Source: CALJIC01 sp039805565
GTDB taxonomy: Bacteria > Chloroflexota > Chloroflexia > Chloroflexales > Roseiflexaceae
Reading direction: 5' to 3'
DNA length: 58,068 bases
Assembly: GCA_039805565.1 (NCBI GenBank)
Contig: JBDLTZ010000073.1
Coordinates: 1 to 58,068 of the forward strand
Shown: positions 16,386-25,800 of the stretch, one piece after another
Position numbering within the stretch: position 1 is the stretch's first letter
Layout of the letters: each line of letters starts with the position of its first letter
The notes under the pieces: generated by a model
Seen by the model: only the letters and a program-made list of their open reading frames with translations
Database searches by the model: none
Told to the model about the DNA's origin: nothing
Position numbers and translations under genes: made by a program

Positions 16386-17531
16386 CCCAGGCTGACCCGC
16401 GACCACCGACTGATCTGTGCGGCCGACCAGCAGTCCGAGCGCCCCGAGGAGCGAGAGTACGGCGGCGGCGGCGAACAGCGCACCGAAGCCGAAGTCGCGG
16501 TAGAACACACCGCCGATGGTATTAGCGAGCACGACGGCGATCCCGAAGGTGAAGGTGCCAAACAGGCTCTGCGCGGTGGCCTCGAGCCCCGCCGGCGCGA
16601 GCCGCTGGGCCTCCACCACGCCGCCGGTCCACATCGCGGCGAAGCAGAGGCCGTGGAGCAACTGCGCCACCAGCACCCACTCGGGCACCGGAGCAGCGGC
16701 GAAGATCGCCATGCGGACTGTGTAGGCCAGCCCGGCGGTGATGAGCAGTGGGCGGGCGCCCCAGCGGCGCAGCACGAACGGCGAGAGGGCCATCACTGGC
16801 AGCTCGCTGATGCTCGCCACGAGGTAGGCGAGGCCGATCTGCTCACCGCCCGCGCCGAGATCCTGCAAGTAGAGCGACAGGAAGCCGTGGACCAGCGCGC
16901 CGCTGCACCCGATCAGCAGCGCGCTGCCGAGGAAGCGCACCCAGCGCGGGTCGCGCAGCAGCGTCCGCGTGGCGCCGGCGAGATTCGCAGCCGCGGGGAG
17001 CTCCGCACGCGGCATCACGGCCGCCGCGAGCGCGGCCAGGGCGCCCGTGAGCGGGTACGCCCAGAAGATAAACCCCAGCCCAAGGCGTTCCACCAGCCAG
17101 CCGGCGACCACCGTGCTGACGCCCCAGCCCACCGCGCCCCACACTCGCTGCGCGCCGTAGCGCTCGTGCGCCCCGCCCAAAGCCGCGAGCGTGGCGCTGT
17201 CCGCCAGGGGCGACACAGCCACCATGAACAGGGCGTGGACCACCACCAGCGCGAAGATCGGCGCGAAGCTCTCCACCTGACCGATCAGCGCCACCGGGAC
17301 GAGCGTGCCGACGATCACGACCGGCAGCAGCCGCGGCAGCCGCAGAGCGTCGGCCAGCAGGCCCCAGAGCGGCCCGGCGACGATCTGCAGGACACCGGGC
17401 ACGGCCAGAAGCAGACCGATCTGCGCCGGGTCCAGCCCGGCCTCGCGGTAGTACAGGACGATGAACGGCATCGAGGTGCCGAGCGCGACAAACCAGAAGA
17501 AGTAGAAGAGCTTGGGGGCCAGCAGTTTCAT
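16383..17531 (-). CDS. major facilitator superfamily transporter (MFS_1-like)
   Basis: 382 aa with about twelve membrane helices, from ATG 17531 (GGGATGG upstream). The opening KLFYFFWFVALGTSMPFIVLYYREAGLDPAQIGLL and the following GPLWGLLAD loop are typical of the LacY-like 'MFS_1_like' group, which includes sugar and nucleoside carriers and many unassigned exporters. The mid-protein loop is short. It diverges from a methyltransferase gene; a minus-strand TACAAT (complement of 17567-17572) lies 36 bases before the start. Substrate unknown. Confidence 0.88.
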   Translation of the reverse strand: MKLLAPKLFYFFWFVALGTSMPFIVLYYREAGLDPAQIGLLLAVPGVLQIVAGPLWGLLADALRLPRLLPVVIVGTLVPVALIGQVESFAPIFALVVVHALFMVAVSPLADSATLAALGGAHERYGAQRVWGAVGWGVSTVVAGWLVERLGLGFIFWAYPLTGALAALAAAVMPRAELPAAANLAGATRTLLRDPRWVRFLGSALLIGCSGALVHGFLSLYLQDLGAGGEQIGLAYLVASISELPVMALSPFVLRRWGARPLLITAGLAYTVRMAIFAAAPVPEWVLVAQLLHGLCFAAMWTGGVVEAQRLAPAGLEATAQSLFGTFTFGIAVVLANTIGGVFYRDFGFGALFAAAAVLSLLGALGLLVGRTDQSVVAGQPG

Positions 17532-17623
17532 GGAGCCATCCCGTGTGAAGGTGTGAGTTGGCGTGTATTGTAGATCGGAATGGCGGCCTGCACGGGCGGG
17601 CTGCGGAGCAACGGGGAAGAGCG

Positions 17624-18466
17624 ATGCGTCTACTGGATATCGTCGGGCGGGACCCTGCGCCGGCGCCCTGGGTAGAGGGCGAGGGTATCCCCTGGTACGA
17701 GCCGGGGTTCAGCGCGCGCATGCTGGGCGAGCACCTGACCCAGGACCACGACATGGCGAGCCGGCGCGGTGCGACGATCGACCGCCAGGTGGGGTGGCTT
17801 CACAATACGCTGCTGGGCGGGCGAGCAGGGCGTGTGCTGGACTTGGGCTGCGGGCCGGGCCTGTATGGGAGCCACCTGGCCCGCCTGGGCCACAGCGTCA
17901 TGGGGATCGATTGGTCGCCGGCGTCGGTGGCCTACGCCCGCGAGCAGGCCGAGCGCGAGGGGCTGACGTGCCGGTACGTCCACGCCGACTTCCGGGTGGC
18001 GGAGTACGGCGCCGGCTACGACATGGCGATGCTGATCTTCGGCGAGCTGAACGTCTTCCGCCCGACTGACGCGCGGCACATCCTCACGCGTATGCGCGAG
18101 GCTCTGGCGCCGGGTGGTGTGCTCGTGCTGGAGCCGCAGACCTTCGCTACCGTGCAGGCTGAGGGGCAGGCGCCGCCCTCGTGGTATTCGTCGCGCGGCG
18201 GCCTCTTCTCCGAGCGGCCCCACCTGCTGCTGGAGGAACACGCCTGGGACAGCGAGGAGTCCGTCGCGACGACACGCTTCTTCGTGGTAGACGCGGCCGG
18301 TGGCGACGTGACGCGCTACGCGATGAGCGTGCAGGCCTACACCGACGTGCAGTACATCGCGCTGCTGAGGGAGTGCGGCTTGCGCGATGTCAGGCTGCAC
18401 CCATCGCTCACCGGCTCGGAGGAGGGGGCGCAGCCGGACCTGCTGGCGATCACCGCCTACCGGTAG
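17624..18466 (+). CDS. SAM-dependent methyltransferase
   Basis: 280 aa from ATG 17624, with GGGGAA upstream. Class I fold: motif I VLDLGCGPGLYG (about residues 70-81), acidic loop GIDWSP, motif II region in HADFRV, then ALAPGGVLVLEPQTF. Before motif I is a family-specific N-terminal part (WYEPGFSARMLGEHLTQDHD, then MASRR), seen in small-molecule methyltransferases of unknown substrate. After it lies a lid-like segment with paired tryptophans. The gene converges with the ABC exporter gene; their last ten bases overlap. It may modify a small metabolite; the substrate is not predictable. Confidence 0.88.
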   Translation: MRLLDIVGRDPAPAPWVEGEGIPWYEPGFSARMLGEHLTQDHDMASRRGATIDRQVGWLHNTLLGGRAGRVLDLGCGPGLYGSHLARLGHSVMGIDWSPASVAYAREQAEREGLTCRYVHADFRVAEYGAGYDMAMLIFGELNVFRPTDARHILTRMREALAPGGVLVLEPQTFATVQAEGQAPPSWYSSRGGLFSERPHLLLEEHAWDSEESVATTRFFVVDAAGGDVTRYAMSVQAYTDVQYIALLRECGLRDVRLHPSLTGSEEGAQPDLLAITAYR

Positions 18467-20337
18467 CCCTCGGCCTGGAGCTCGAACAGGCGCGCGTAGG
18501 TCCCGCCGTGCGCCACGAGCTCCGCGTGGGAGCCGAGCTCGCTGATGTGGCCGTCCTCCACTACCGCGATGCGGTCGGCCATACGGACCGTGGAGAAGCG
18601 GTGCGAGATCAGCACAGCGATCTTCCCCTCGGTGAGCTCGCGGAAGCGCTGGAAGATCTCGTACTCGCGCTCAGCGTCGAGGGCGGAGGTCGGCTCATCG
18701 AGCACCAGCACCTCACCGTCACGCATGAAGGCGCGGCTGAGCGCGATCTTCTGCCACTGGCCGCCGGAGAGCTCGTTGCCCTTGTCGAACCAGCGGCCGA
18801 GCATCGTGTCCATACCCTCGGGGAGCTCGGCCACCACCGCGTCCGCGCCGCCGCGCTCGGCCGCATCGTCGATGCGCGGCTGGTCGTCCAGGCGGTCGAT
18901 CTGGCCGAAGCCGATGTTCTCGCGGGCCGAGAGCTGGTACTTCACGAAGTCCTGGAAGATCACACCGATGCGCCGCCGCAGGTCCTCGGGGTCATAGTCG
19001 CGTAGGTCCACCCCGTCCAGCAGGATGGCGCCCTCGGTCGGGTCGTAGAGCCGGGTGAGCAGCTTGATCAGGGTGGTCTTGCCGGCGCCGTTCGGGCCGA
19101 CGAGCGCGATCTTCTCGCCGGGCGCGATGGTGAGGTTGACGTCGTGCAGCGCCCAGGCCTCGCGGCCGGGGTAGCGGAACGAGACCCCACGGAACTCGAG
19201 GCCGCGGGTGAGAGTGCCCGGCTCAGGGGCGGGGCGGTCGGCGCGCGCCATCTGGGGCGTGAGGCGCAGGAAGCCGAACAGGTTGTCCATGAACAGCCCG
19301 TTCTCATACAGGCGGGCGATGTTGTCGAACAGCCCCTGGAAGGTGCCCTGGCTCTGGCGAAACAGAGTCAGATAGAGGGTCATCCCGCCAAGGGTAATGA
19401 CGCCGGCGATCGCCTGGAAGATAATGTAGGCGTAGGCGCCATAGTAGCTGACCGTGGCGAGCAGGCCCCAGCCCAGGCTGATCAGCGAGCGGCGGCGGGC
19501 GAGGGCGGTGTCCTCGTGGAAAAACTTCCAGAAGGTGTCGCTGTAGCGCTGGAGCAGCGGCTCACCGAGGCCGAAGAGCTTGATCTCCTTGACGGTGTTA
19601 TCCACCGTGAGCACGTGCTCGAGGTACTGCATGCGGCGGAACTCAGGCGCGCGCCAGGTGAGCAGCCGAAAATACATGTGGCTGTACTTACTCTGGGCGA
19701 TGAACGCCGGGATGGTGGCGCCGAAGAGCACGACCGTGATCAGCGGGCTGAAGGCCAGCAGCAGCGCCGCGAACGAGAGCAATGTGATGAGGTTCTGCAC
19801 CACCATGAAGGCGCCGTTGATGATGCCGAGCGCGCGGTAGTCCGCCTCGCGGCGGGCGTTCTGGAGCTTGTCGTAGAATGCGGCGTCCTCAAAGTACTGC
19901 AAGTCTAGCGTGAGCGCCTTGCGGATAATGGCGGTGTTGATGTGGTGCCCGAGGCGCGCGTTGAGCACGTGTTCGTAGAGCCGGCGTATCTGCGAAATGA
20001 TGGTGCTCGCGAGCAGCAGGCCGAACTCGAGCCCGAGGTATGGCAGCGCGGCCTCGAGCCCCGCCACGGGCGTGGCCCCACGGCCCAGCTGGTTCACAAC
20101 TGTGTCGACGATCAGCGCGGCGGCCCAGGCCTGCGCGGCCGGGAGCAGCGCGCTCACGAGGGTCAGCGCGCCCATAACAATGGTGGCGGGCTTGTCGGCG
20201 CCCCAGACGAGCCGGAAGGCACCGGGGATGTTGCCGTAGGCCTCCCGGACGCTGCGGGCCCGCTCGCGCCAGCTCTTGGGGGGCTCGTCGCCGGCGCGTG
20301 GCGGCCTGGCGCCACGACCTGCGCGGGTGGCGATCAT
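18457..20337 (-). CDS. ABC exporter, fused membrane and ATPase domains
   Basis: 626 aa from ATG 20337; the open frame runs back to 20580 but that part has no family similarity. The N-terminal ABC_membrane domain (six helices, residues about 40-330) is followed by an ATPase with Walker A VGPNGAGKTT, Q-loop VIFQDFVKY, signature LSGGQWQK, Walker B VLVLDEPTSALD and switch His in LISHRFSTV. It is a half-size exporter that should work as a homodimer or with a partner outside the window. The signature Q-W in place of Q-R is common in bacteriocin/lipid-type exporters of this group. Cargo unknown. Confidence 0.92.
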   Translation of the reverse strand: MIATRAGRGARPPRAGDEPPKSWRERARSVREAYGNIPGAFRLVWGADKPATIVMGALTLVSALLPAAQAWAAALIVDTVVNQLGRGATPVAGLEAALPYLGLEFGLLLASTIISQIRRLYEHVLNARLGHHINTAIIRKALTLDLQYFEDAAFYDKLQNARREADYRALGIINGAFMVVQNLITLLSFAALLLAFSPLITVVLFGATIPAFIAQSKYSHMYFRLLTWRAPEFRRMQYLEHVLTVDNTVKEIKLFGLGEPLLQRYSDTFWKFFHEDTALARRRSLISLGWGLLATVSYYGAYAYIIFQAIAGVITLGGMTLYLTLFRQSQGTFQGLFDNIARLYENGLFMDNLFGFLRLTPQMARADRPAPEPGTLTRGLEFRGVSFRYPGREAWALHDVNLTIAPGEKIALVGPNGAGKTTLIKLLTRLYDPTEGAILLDGVDLRDYDPEDLRRRIGVIFQDFVKYQLSARENIGFGQIDRLDDQPRIDDAAERGGADAVVAELPEGMDTMLGRWFDKGNELSGGQWQKIALSRAFMRDGEVLVLDEPTSALDAEREYEIFQRFRELTEGKIAVLISHRFSTVRMADRIAVVEDGHISELGSHAELVAHGGTYARLFELQAEGYR

Positions 20338-20671
20338 AGTGCGTCTTTCTAGCAGAAAAAGAGCGGGAGCGTGAGGGCCAGCCTCACACCCCCCGGCTTC
20401 CAAAGTATGATGATAGCACGCCGCGCGCGGCGTGAACACCGCCGAAAGGCGCAGGCGGAGGCTAGCCGAATCGGCGGGAGGCGCTGATGTGCAGAGCGAG
20501 TGACGGGGGAGGTATGTGCAGCATCCTTTGTGCGCGACCCGCCCCAAGGCGACCAAAAGCGAAAGCCAGCCTCTTCTCACATAAACGAAGCGGGAGGATC
20601 GATCCTCCCGCCCGGTCCGCAGCTGTGCCGCAGGTGAGGTGCTAGGCTGACGAGCTCGCCAGAGAGCGCCG
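20338..20671. other. 334-base non-coding gap with two perfect palindromes
   Basis: No convincing gene is seen. CACGCCGCGCGCGGCGTG (20417-20434) is a perfect 18-base palindrome upstream of the ABC exporter and could be an operator. A second, 22-base palindrome at 20590-20611 lies after the next gene and is listed separately. A stem GTGAGG/CCTCAC lies in the exporter leader near 20370-20386. The rest is unremarkable GC-rich DNA. Confidence 0.5.
20590..20611. terminator. perfect 22-base palindrome after a minus-strand gene
   Basis: GCGGGAGGATC followed by its exact complement forms a fully self-complementary 22-mer with no spare loop. It lies about 60 bases beyond the stop of the minus-strand gene at 20672 and is followed in that direction by TTCGTTT. 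Most simply a terminator; a protein-binding palindrome is possible. Confidence 0.55.
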
Positions 20672-21211
20672 CTACTTGCCCGCCGCCACGAGCTGGCTGC
20701 GCTCCTCCGCCGAGATCGCCTGGAACTGGCCGTCCCGGTTGACGAAAATGATCGCCTCGTTCTTGATGTTGACGATCATGTCCTTCTGCTGGTCGCCGTT
20801 GACGTCTTCGAACTGGAGGAGCACCGGCGTCTTATCCTCGCCTGCCCCGAACAGGTACGGGCCGGTGATCACGCGGGTCTTCGCGGAGTCACCGCCGGGG
20901 ATCTGGTAGATCACCACCTGGCGGTTCAGATTCAGAGCAATGAAGTGGCTCGGGGTCCCCGCGCCATCCTCGTGGCCGACGACAGCATCGGTGTGGAACG
21001 TGCGCGGCATGCCGTACCGGGCGTTGTCGATCTGCTCGCGGCCCCAGCCCACCACGTTCCCCATGATGGCGTAGATCGCCAGCAGTGCCAGCAGACCCGT
21101 CACAATGTACGCGAACGAGTGGAAGTTGAGCGTGGGCACAGCGACCAGCGGGCGCGACGGCGTTGAGCCTGCGCGGACGGGGTTACGCACCTCGTGACTG
21201 CGGACGGCCAT
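20672..21211 (-). CDS. single-pass membrane protein with a calcium-loop-like motif
   Basis: 179 aa from ATG 21211 with AGGAGG upstream. A short basic cytoplasmic part (residues 1-35) is followed by one membrane helix (AYIVTGLLALLAIYAIMGNVVG, in two halves around residues 34-55) and an outer domain. That domain contains DVNGDQQKDM, which matches the spacing of calcium-binding loops in FG-GAP/VCBS-type repeats, and strands such as HFIALNLNRQVVIYQIPGGD. One such repeat is too few for a propeller, so it may assemble or be a small variant. I do not recognise a named family. Divergent from the DUF362-like gene across a promoter region with a possible SOS box. Confidence 0.7.
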   Translation of the reverse strand: MAVRSHEVRNPVRAGSTPSRPLVAVPTLNFHSFAYIVTGLLALLAIYAIMGNVVGWGREQIDNARYGMPRTFHTDAVVGHEDGAGTPSHFIALNLNRQVVIYQIPGGDSAKTRVITGPYLFGAGEDKTPVLLQFEDVNGDQQKDMIVNIKNEAIIFVNRDGQFQAISAEERSQLVAAGK

Positions 21212-21285
21212 GGCTGCTTCCTCCTCTATCAGCGCAGCTCGCTTGCACTCTTACCCCGGCGGGGGTGTACCAGAACTTGTGTGTG

Positions 21286-21297
21286 GAACAATTGTTC
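21286..21297. promoter_or_regulatory. GAAC-N4-GTTC palindrome, possible LexA/SOS box
   Basis: GAACAATTGTTC is a perfect 12-base palindrome that fits the Gram-positive-type LexA site (GAACNNNNGTTC). It lies in the divergent promoter region between the genes at 21211 (minus) and 21456 (plus). Two partial half-sites (CAGAAC at 21271-21276 and again near 21323) flank it. Other dimeric repressors could use such a site. Neither neighbouring gene is a known DNA-repair gene. Confidence 0.35.
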
Positions 21298-21389
21298 TGC
21301 AACGGACATCGCCAGTATATCAGAACACCTGTGCACCGTCAAGAGGCATGTGGACATTTTCCGCACACCCGTTCGCTCATACACACCAC

Positions 21390-21417
21390 TTGACCCCCCG
21401 CGCCGACACGCTATACT
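21390..21417 (+). promoter_or_regulatory. sigma-70-type promoter of the DUF362-like gene
   Basis: TTGACC (21390-21395) and TATACT (21412-21417) are separated by 16 bases. The predicted leader is about 32 bases and contains AAGGGG about 11 bases before ATG 21456. Confidence 0.65.
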
Positions 21418-21455
21418 CAGTCAGTCGGACAGCAACCCAAGGGGTTCATCGCTCA

Positions 21456-22262
21456 ATGTCACTGCTCCCCTGCATCGCGCTCCTCAGGACGTCCCCCGGG
21501 GCCGTACTGGAGGACTACGCCCGCCTGATCACGCTCGCTGCACACGCAGATGACCTGGCGGACACACCTATCGCGGTGCCCTCAACCGCTCCCGACAGCC
21601 TCCCCGGCGAGCGCCCGGAGCCCTGGCAGGTGGACGGCGTGCTCCGTGCCATCCGTGGCGCCCCGGCCACAGAGTCGCTCACAGAGATCCAGCACCACCC
21701 ATCGCTCGACCCAGTGCTCCACGTCGCACAGCACTGGGGAGTAGCTCTTGAGAGGACGCGCGGCCCCGCGGGCGCGCTCTATCTCTGCGGCCTGCCCGCG
21801 CCGGGCGCGCTCTCAGGGCTCGCGTCTCGGGGTATGGCGCCGGCGCTCACCGTGGTAGATGCGGTAACGGTGTGCCGTCGGGGGGCGGGGGGGATGCCGC
21901 GGCTGGACATCCGTGGCGCTATCTTCGCGTCACGCGATCCAGTTGCGCTCGATGCGCTCCTCTCGCGGCTGCGGGGGCTCGATCCGCTCAGGGACATCCC
22001 GACGCTCGCGGAAGCCCACGAGCGACGCCTCGGGTGTGGCGACGTGGGGAAGGCCAAGCTTGTAGGGGAAATATCAATCGCAGAGGAGCGCTGGTGGTGG
22101 TCGGACCACTCGCAGAAGACGTCTCGCGGGCTGCTACAGCGCCTTCGTGGGCGGCATCTAGAAGCCGCTCGGCTGGTATACGAGGATTGGGTGTTTCACA
22201 CCGGCTGGGGGTCGCTCTACCGCGGCTACCAGCGCCGCGCGATCAGCTATGCGGCCCGGTGA
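21456..22262 (+). CDS. DUF362-like protein
   Basis: 268 aa from ATG 21456, placed by the promoter at 21390 and AAGGGG upstream. The C-terminal half fits DUF362: TVVDAVTVCRRGAG (about residues 129-142), then IRGAIFASRDPVALDALLSR, GLDP and TLAEAHERRLGCGDVGKAKLVGE, matching the usual 'D-A-x-GxGP ... SxDPVAxDAxxxRLxGxDP ... GLGxxDxxxIxxVG' pattern. The N-terminal half is more divergent and starts LRTSPGAVLEDYARL, like other members. DUF362 proteins often carry ferredoxin-like cysteines; none are obvious here. Function unknown. The 3' end overlaps a small antisense frame at 22158-22460. Confidence 0.68.
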   Translation: MSLLPCIALLRTSPGAVLEDYARLITLAAHADDLADTPIAVPSTAPDSLPGERPEPWQVDGVLRAIRGAPATESLTEIQHHPSLDPVLHVAQHWGVALERTRGPAGALYLCGLPAPGALSGLASRGMAPALTVVDAVTVCRRGAGGMPRLDIRGAIFASRDPVALDALLSRLRGLDPLRDIPTLAEAHERRLGCGDVGKAKLVGEISIAEERWWWSDHSQKTSRGLLQRLRGRHLEAARLVYEDWVFHTGWGSLYRGYQRRAISYAAR

Positions 22263-22460
22263 GGAGTAGACTCCATCGGCCAGGTTCTCAAAGCACGGGT
22301 GGTAACCGCACTCGGCGCAGACCGCCACACCGCCAGAGGCCGCAAGGTGAACGGTACGCCGCTCACAGATCGCACACCGCTCGACGGTTCCACGTAACCC
22401 GTGCCAGCCGCTATCCTTTAACAATGTTCGCTTCTTCACTATTCCGAAGACCTGGAGCAA
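22158..22460 (-). CDS. possible small zinc-ribbon protein, antisense to the DUF362-like gene end
   Basis: A 100-codon frame (ATG 22460) includes CAICERRTVHLAAS, then VAVCAECGYHPCF: two CxxC knuckles about 15 residues apart plus a further Cys, the spacing of a zinc ribbon. Its last 35 codons lie antisense to the end of the DUF362-like gene. The N-terminal 70 codons fill otherwise gene-free DNA. No clear ribosome site precedes the ATG. It could be a real small protein, a fragment of a larger one, or chance. Held at low confidence because of the overlap. Confidence 0.35.
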   Translation of the reverse strand: MLQVFGIVKKRTLLKDSGWHGLRGTVERCAICERRTVHLAASGGVAVCAECGYHPCFENLADGVYSSPGRIADRAALVAAVERPPAGVKHPILVYQPSGF

Positions 22461-22861
22461 TGCCCGCCATTCTTCCGCACGTGCGCTGCGTGTGCAGAGA
22501 GCCGAATATATTCCACTGTGCCGATCGTGGTGGCCGGAATGCTAACCGGCCGCGAAGGCGCATCTGCGCGTCCCCGACGCCTGCTGTATCCTCTGCGCCC
22601 ACGTTCGCCCCAACGGCCAACGCGCCAGCAACCGCAACCCGGGCAGAAACAGTCTCGCATACACTACCTCACCTTGTCGCAGCCCTGGAATAGATCGAGC
22701 GACACAAGTTGTTGCGAACTTGCAACACATTCTCTATAATTCTCCACAGTGAACGTTACAAGATCGTTTGTAGTTGTCTCTATCAGCGGTCATATACGGC
22801 TATCTTTGGCAGCAGGACGGTACTAATCATAAACAGTACGAAGGTCCCCGATTAAACAAAA
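22461..22861. other. gene-poor stretch before the SARP regulator
   Basis: No supported gene. The GC content falls toward the right. On the plus strand one frame around 22574-22660 has two close Cys residues (ACCILCAHVR) but begins after a stop and has no start, so it may be decayed coding DNA. TATAAT near 22733-22738 is a possible promoter of the regulator with a leader of about 120 bases. 22740-22861 is AT-rich for this genome. Confidence 0.4.
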
Positions 22862-25800
22862 ATGCCGCACAACGATTACATGAACACGATGACACTTCGC
22901 CTCTCACTGCTCGGGACCTACCAAGCTCAGCTGGCAAATCGCACCCTCTCTGAGTTCGGCACCAACAAAGCACGTATTCTGCTGGCATATCTGGCAGTCG
23001 AGTCCGACAGGCCCCATGAGCGCAGTCATCTCGCGTGCCTCCTCTGGCCCAACGCGACGTCCGAACAGGCGCTCTCCCAACTCCGTCAGACACTCCACCG
23101 GCTCAATCAGCTTGTGGAAGTACCCCCTGGCCATCCGCCGATCCTGCATATCACACGCCAGACCGTCCACCTCGACCCGACTCGTGTCACCGTCGATGCG
23201 ATCCAGCTCACTACCGCTCTCGCTACCGCCTCCCACCACCGCCACCGCAGTCTACCCGCCTGCCGTACCTGCATCACCTCCCTCGTCGCCGCGCTTGACC
23301 TGTACCACGGGCCTTTCCTCGAGGGCAGCCACAGCGACGACAGCCTCAAGCTCGAACACTGGCTGCTGACCACCCGTGACCACATCGACCGGCAGGTCGC
23401 CGCCGCCCTCAGCGCCATTGCCTCGTACCACGAGCGCCGCACCGAGTACGACCGCGCCGAGGCTGCACTGAGCCGCTGGCTCGCTGTCGAGCCCTGGGCC
23501 GAGGAGGCACACCGCCGCCTCATGGCCATGCTTGCGGCCAAGGGCCAGCGCAGCGCCGCCCTCGCTCAGTACGAGCGCTGCCGGCGCGTGCTGGCCACCC
23601 ATCTCGGCGTGGCGCCCGAGCTGCCCACCGTGGAGCTCGCCGCCCGCATCCGCGACGGCCGCCTCCCCGCCTCGCACGCCCTCGTCGCCGACACGCTCCC
23701 CCTCCCCGCTGACACCCTCGTTGGCCGCGACGAACAGCTCGCCACCATCGCCGAGCGCCTCGCCAACCCCGACTGCCGCCTCCTCACCATCGTCGGCCCC
23801 GGCGGCAGCGGCAAGACCTCCCTCGCCCGCGCCGCCCTTGCCGCCCACCAGTTCGCCTTCGCCGACGGCGCCTCCTTCGTCTCTCTCGCCGTCGTCGACC
23901 GCCCCGAGCAACTGGCCGCCGCCATCGCCCAGCACCTCGGCATCCCCGACCAGCCCCAGACCTCCCCCGAGGAGCGCCTCCGCGCCCACCTCTCCTGCCG
24001 CGAACTGCTGCTCGTCCTCGACAACTTCGAGCACCTTGTCGCCGCCGCCGACCTGCTGCCGCACCTGCTCAACGCCGCCCCCAGCCTCGTGCTCCTCGCC
24101 ACCTCCCGCGAGCCCCTGCGCGTGAGCCACGAGTGGCTGCTGCCCCTCGACGGCCTCGCGACCCCGCCAGAGGACTGGCACGACCAGCACCCCGAGCGCT
24201 TCTCAGCCATCGACCTGTTCCTCCGCAGCGCGCGCCGCGTCGCCCCGGGCTTCACCCCCAACCCCGATGACCTCGCCGCTATCGCCGCCATCACCCGCAC
24301 CGTCGCAGGGCTGCCGCTGGGGATCGAGCTTGCCGCCGGCCACGTTCGCCACTGGCCACCTGCCATCATCGCCGCTGAGATGCAGCGCGACCTCGACACC
24401 CTGACGACCAACCTGCGCGACTACCCCGAGCGCCACAGGAGCCTGCGCGCCGTCCTCGACAGCTCGTGGCGGCTCCTCAGCGCGCTGGAGCAGCAGGTGC
24501 TGGCCGCCGCCGCCGTGTTCGAGGGCCCCTTCAGCGCTGAGGCCGCCGCCGTGGTCTGTCTGCCGCAGGAGCAGGGACAGGCAGACGCGACGCGGCCGCT
24601 GCTGGACGCGCTGGTCGACCGCTCACTGGTGCGCCCGGTGCCCGACGGGCGCTACGAGCTACACGACCTCGTCCGCCGCTTCGCCCGCATGTACCTGGAG
24701 CAAGGCGAGCTCGTCTCCGTCACGGAGGTACGCCAGCGCCATAGCAAACACTTCCTCCAGCGTGCGGCCCGGCAGGGCGCGCTGCTCCACACCCAGACGG
24801 CCCGCGCAGCCGCAGCCATCCACGCCGACCTGCCGAACATCCGCGTTGCCTGGTCCTGGGCCGCCCAGCACGGTCAGTTCGATGTCCTCCTCACAGTCCT
24901 GAACGATCTGGCGGATTTCTACATCATCAAAGGCATGTTCGAGGAGGCCATCAGGGTCTTCGAGGTCGCCCTCCAGCCGGTCCGCGCGCGCCACGACCGG
25001 GGCGCGCCAGACGAAGCGCTCGCACGGCTTCTGAGCCAGATTGCCTGGATGTACTACCACCTCAGCCAGTATGAGCTCGCATGGACGATCAACGAAGAGG
25101 TTATAGCGCTCGCAGAGCAGCTCAATGACCCTCAGCCAAAGATCCAGGCGCTCATCAGCCAGGGGTGCCTCCTGTGGAGGAACGGAGACGCCGGCGGAGG
25201 CTACAACCGCACGCTGACCGCACTCGAGATCGCCCGGGCACAGGGGGACACCGCCCTCCGCGAGCAGGTGTTGGCGCTGTACTACCTCAGCGTGATCGCC
25301 TTCGGCCAGGGAGAGCTCGCCGACTCCGAAGCGCGAGAGCTGGAGGCGCTGCGAATCTGCCACGCGGCCGGCCACAGCTGGAGCGCAGGCAACATCCTTA
25401 GCCAGCTCTCCCTCACCTGCACTTACCGCGGCGACTACGCCCGCGCCGCCAAGGTCGCCGACCAGGCGCTTGCGATCTACCAGGCCTACGACGACCGCGG
25501 CAACGTGCAGATGGCCTACCTCTGCCGGGGGATGGTCGCAACGCACCAGGGAGCCTACCCCGAGGCGGAAGAGGCACTCGCCCTGAACATTGCCGCCTGC
25601 CGCGAGATCCATGACCTTCAGAATGAGAGCGTTGCGGCCGCGATGCTTGGCTTCCTCTCCCTGCGGACCGGCGCCTATGACGCGGTCCAGTCTGCCTGCA
25701 ACCAGGCCTACACGATCTCACACGCGCTCAACCACGGCTGGGGATTGTCGATCGCGCTGTTGATGCGCGGCCTGCTCACCCACCACCTGGGGGATGATGC

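Noticed and set aside
18457..18466. Ten-base overlap of convergent genes (also 14 bases at 33884-33897)
   Set aside because: Both are short tail-to-tail overlaps common in compact genomes; not informative by themselves.
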